The position numbers were made by a program, and so were the translations under genes. This document shows, one piece after another, positions 62,213 through 64,000 of a stretch of DNA of 64,000 bases (position 1 is the stretch's first letter; every line of letters starts with the position of its first letter). The DNA is from Lentzea albida (GTDB lineage: Bacteria; Actinomycetota; Actinomycetes; Mycobacteriales; Pseudonocardiaceae), in NCBI RefSeq assembly GCF_900111005.1, contig NZ_FOFV01000008.1, positions 186,001-250,000 of the forward strand. Reading direction: 5' to 3'. The notes beneath the pieces were generated by a model that saw only the letters and a list, made by a program, of their open reading frames with translations, had not been told where the DNA came from and ran no database searches.

Positions 62213-63114
62213 TCACCGACGGCCAGTGGCGGGAACTGTTGTGGCGGCGGGCGGAGGACCCCGGTTCGATCAGACGGGCCTACCAGTCCCGCAAGCGGCG
62301 GAACTCGTTGCTGAACGGCAAGTCCACGCTGTTCCTGGTCGCGGCGGACCACCCGGCGCGCGGCGCGCTCGGCGTCGGCGGTGACCCGCTGGCGATGGCC
62401 GACCGCCGATCGTTGCTGGCCCGCCTGCTCACGGCGCTGGCGAACCCCGAGGTCGACGGCGTGCTCGGCACGCCGGACGTGATCGAGGACCTGCTGCTCC
62501 TCGACGGCCTGGACGAACGCGTGGTCATCGGCTCGATGAACCGCGGCGGCCTGGCCGGTGCGGACTGGGAGATCGACGACAGGTTCACCGCGTACGACGC
62601 GTCGTCCATCGCGACCTTCGGCCTGGACGGCGGCAAGATGCTGCTGCGCCTGGTCGACTCGGACCCCGGCACGATCCCGACGCTGGAAGGCTGCGCGCGG
62701 GCCGTCACCGAACTCGCCGAGCACGGCCTGATGGCGATGGTCGAACCGCTGCCGTACAAGCGCGACCACAACGACAAGCTGGTGCTGCAGAAGGACTCCG
62801 CGGCACTCTCCCGCGCGTCGGCCGTCGCCGCCGGTCTCGGCTCCACCTCGGCCTACACCTGGCTGAAGCTGCCCGCGCCGGAGGAGCCGGAGGTCGTGCT
62901 GGACACCACGGCGTTGCCCGCGCTGGTGCTCGGCGGTGTGCCCTCCGAACGGCCGGAGGACGACCTCAAGTCGTGGGGCCGCTCGCTGCAACATCCGACC
63001 GTGCGCGGACTCGTCGTCGGCCGGGCGCTGCTGTACCCGCCGGACGGTGACGTGGCGTCCGCCGTCGCCGCCGCTGCCGAGATCCTGCGCGCCGCGAAGG
63101 GAGTCACGGAATGA
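62209..63114 (+). CDS. Cgl0159-family (beta/alpha)8 aldolase
   Basis: 301 aa from GTG 62209, overlapping iolC by 4 bp. It matches the Cgl0159 family known from Corynebacterium inositol clusters: LFLVAADHPARGALGVG, VIGSMNRGGLAG, GGKMLLRLVD and LMAMVEPLPYKRD. It has a TIM-barrel class I aldolase fold. It probably cleaves 2-deoxy-5-keto-gluconate-6-phosphate to dihydroxyacetone phosphate and malonate semialdehyde, in place of IolJ; this is inferred from the position. Confidence 0.85.
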   Translation: MITDGQWRELLWRRAEDPGSIRRAYQSRKRRNSLLNGKSTLFLVAADHPARGALGVGGDPLAMADRRSLLARLLTALANPEVDGVLGTPDVIEDLLLLDGLDERVVIGSMNRGGLAGADWEIDDRFTAYDASSIATFGLDGGKMLLRLVDSDPGTIPTLEGCARAVTELAEHGLMAMVEPLPYKRDHNDKLVLQKDSAALSRASAVAAGLGSTSAYTWLKLPAPEEPEVVLDTTALPALVLGGVPSERPEDDLKSWGRSLQHPTVRGLVVGRALLYPPDGDVASAVAAAAEILRAAKGVTE

Positions 63115-63998
63115 GCCTGCACCGTCCACACGGGACACTTTCGACCTCCGGCGACGTCATCGCGCTGACCCCGGAGGACGCGGGCTGGGCCTACACCGGC
63201 CTGCGCGTGCTGCGGATCGAGGCCGGCGGCACGCGCACGGTCGAGACAGGCGAGTTCGAGGCGTTCGTGCTGCCGCTGGCCGGATCGCTGGCGGTCGAGG
63301 CCGACGGCGAGCGCTTCGAACTGCAGGGCCGCGAGTCGGTCTTCACCCGCGTCACGGACTTCGCCTACGTCCCGCGCGACGCCTCGGTCCGCCTGTCCTC
63401 TGTGGACGGCTGTGAGATCGCGCTTCCCATGGCGCGCTGCGAGAACCGCCTCACGCCGAAGTACGGCCCGGCCGACGGCGTGCCCGTCGAGGTGCGCGGC
63501 TCCGGCAACGCGACCCGCCAGGTCACGAACTTCGGCGTGCCCGGCGTCTGGGACCACGCGGACAAGCTCAACGCGTGCGAGCTGATCACCCCGGACGGCA
63601 ACTGGTCCTCGTACCCGCCGCACAAGCACGACGAGTCCGAGCCGTGCGAGGTGAACAACGAGGAGATCTACTACTTCCGCATCGCCGACCGCGACGGCGT
63701 CACCCCGTCCCGCACCGGCTTCGGCTTCCACCGCACGTACACCGACGACGGCACGATCGACGAGGACGTGACCGTGCGGGACGGCGACGTCTTCCTGATC
63801 CCGCGCGGCTACCACGGCCCGTGCGTCGCGGCGCCGGGATACCCCATGTACTACCTGAACGTTCTCGCTGGTCCGGGCCCCGAGCGCTCGATGGCGTTCT
63901 GCGACGACCCGGCCCACACCTGGGTCCGCGACAGCTGGGCGACGCAGGAACTGGACCCGCGTTGCCCGGTCACGACAGCAGAGGGGCGCGTCAAGTGA
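63111..63998 (+). CDS. iolB: 5-deoxy-glucuronate isomerase
   Basis: 295 aa from ATG 63111, overlapping the aldolase gene by 4 bp. Bicupin fold with the metal-site histidines in WSSYPPHKHDES and IPRGYHGPC. The C-terminal PMYYLNVLAGPGPERSMAF is characteristic of IolB. It isomerises 5-deoxy-glucuronate to 5-dehydro-2-deoxy-gluconate. The stop is at the right window edge; iolD is the expected next gene but is outside the window. Confidence 0.93.
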   Translation: MSLHRPHGTLSTSGDVIALTPEDAGWAYTGLRVLRIEAGGTRTVETGEFEAFVLPLAGSLAVEADGERFELQGRESVFTRVTDFAYVPRDASVRLSSVDGCEIALPMARCENRLTPKYGPADGVPVEVRGSGNATRQVTNFGVPGVWDHADKLNACELITPDGNWSSYPPHKHDESEPCEVNNEEIYYFRIADRDGVTPSRTGFGFHRTYTDDGTIDEDVTVRDGDVFLIPRGYHGPCVAAPGYPMYYLNVLAGPGPERSMAFCDDPAHTWVRDSWATQELDPRCPVTTAEGRVK

Positions 63999-64000
63999 AG

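Overview
The window is 64 kb of high-GC actinobacterial DNA with many GTG starts, dense 4-bp stop/start overlaps and several leaderless-looking promoters. The gene content points to Pseudonocardiales (Lentzea, Saccharothrix or Amycolatopsis-like): a mycothiol-type DinB/MDMPI protein, an ESX/type VII secretion (T7SS) gene group, SigE-family ECF sigma factors, a CsxA-type exo-glucosaminidase and a Cgl0159-type inositol aldolase. I infer the family from gene content only; no marker gene fixes the genus.

Region 1 (1-17994) is mostly housekeeping. It holds a truncated aminotransferase, a voltage-gated-like K+ channel, a threonine aldolase/HAD pair, two ECF sigma factor/membrane-protein pairs flanking a TetR regulator, and purB, purC and purSQL. 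Between these lie a MOSC protein, a DUF2334 protein, an MBL hydrolase, a secreted serine protease, an epimerase and a DUF3800-like protein. A strong bidirectional terminator closes purL. Region 2 (17996-30728) is accessory: GH25 muramidase, aldo/keto reductase with a divergent LysR regulator, two tandem paralogous membrane proteins, an SAM methyltransferase, a PAS-GGDEF-EAL protein, a secreted GH15 enzyme, a CsxA-like exo-beta-D-glucosaminidase with a palindromic operator candidate, and a DUF3558 lipoprotein.

Region 3 (30852-41125) is the most unusual part. It is an orphan T7SS-derived island: a PE-like protein, a PPE-like protein, an EspG-like chaperone, a Tat-exported beta-helix protein, two large proteins that look like dismantled EccC ATPases with almost all Walker motifs lost, an EspC-like protein, and a WXG-like/DUF1023 hydrolase. 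No EccB, EccD, EccE or mycosin is present here. A sterol-carrier-family gene sits inside it, and purF and purM resume downstream, so the island lies between purL and purF.

Region 4 (41221-51966) contains an MDMPI-family gene, a small lipoprotein, purF, purM, a third ECF sigma factor fused in one reading frame to a transmembrane and extracytoplasmic domain, ArfB, and a CitA/CitB-like two-component system divergent from a complete TctCBA tripartite tricarboxylate transporter. All three ECF sigma genes in the window are preceded by the same GCAACC-N16/17-CGT promoter-like motif.

Region 5 (52010-53523) holds two related small HTH regulators, one carrying a BTAD-like segment, with 10-bp-phased GTCCAA direct repeats and nested inverted repeats between and beside them. 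Region 6 (53838-63998) is a myo-inositol catabolism and uptake cluster: mmsA/iolA and a LacI repressor on one strand; iolG, an IolE-like gene, a three-gene ABC importer, iolC, a Cgl0159-type aldolase and iolB on the other. Twin operator palindromes lie in the divergent promoter region. The operon probably continues past the right edge.
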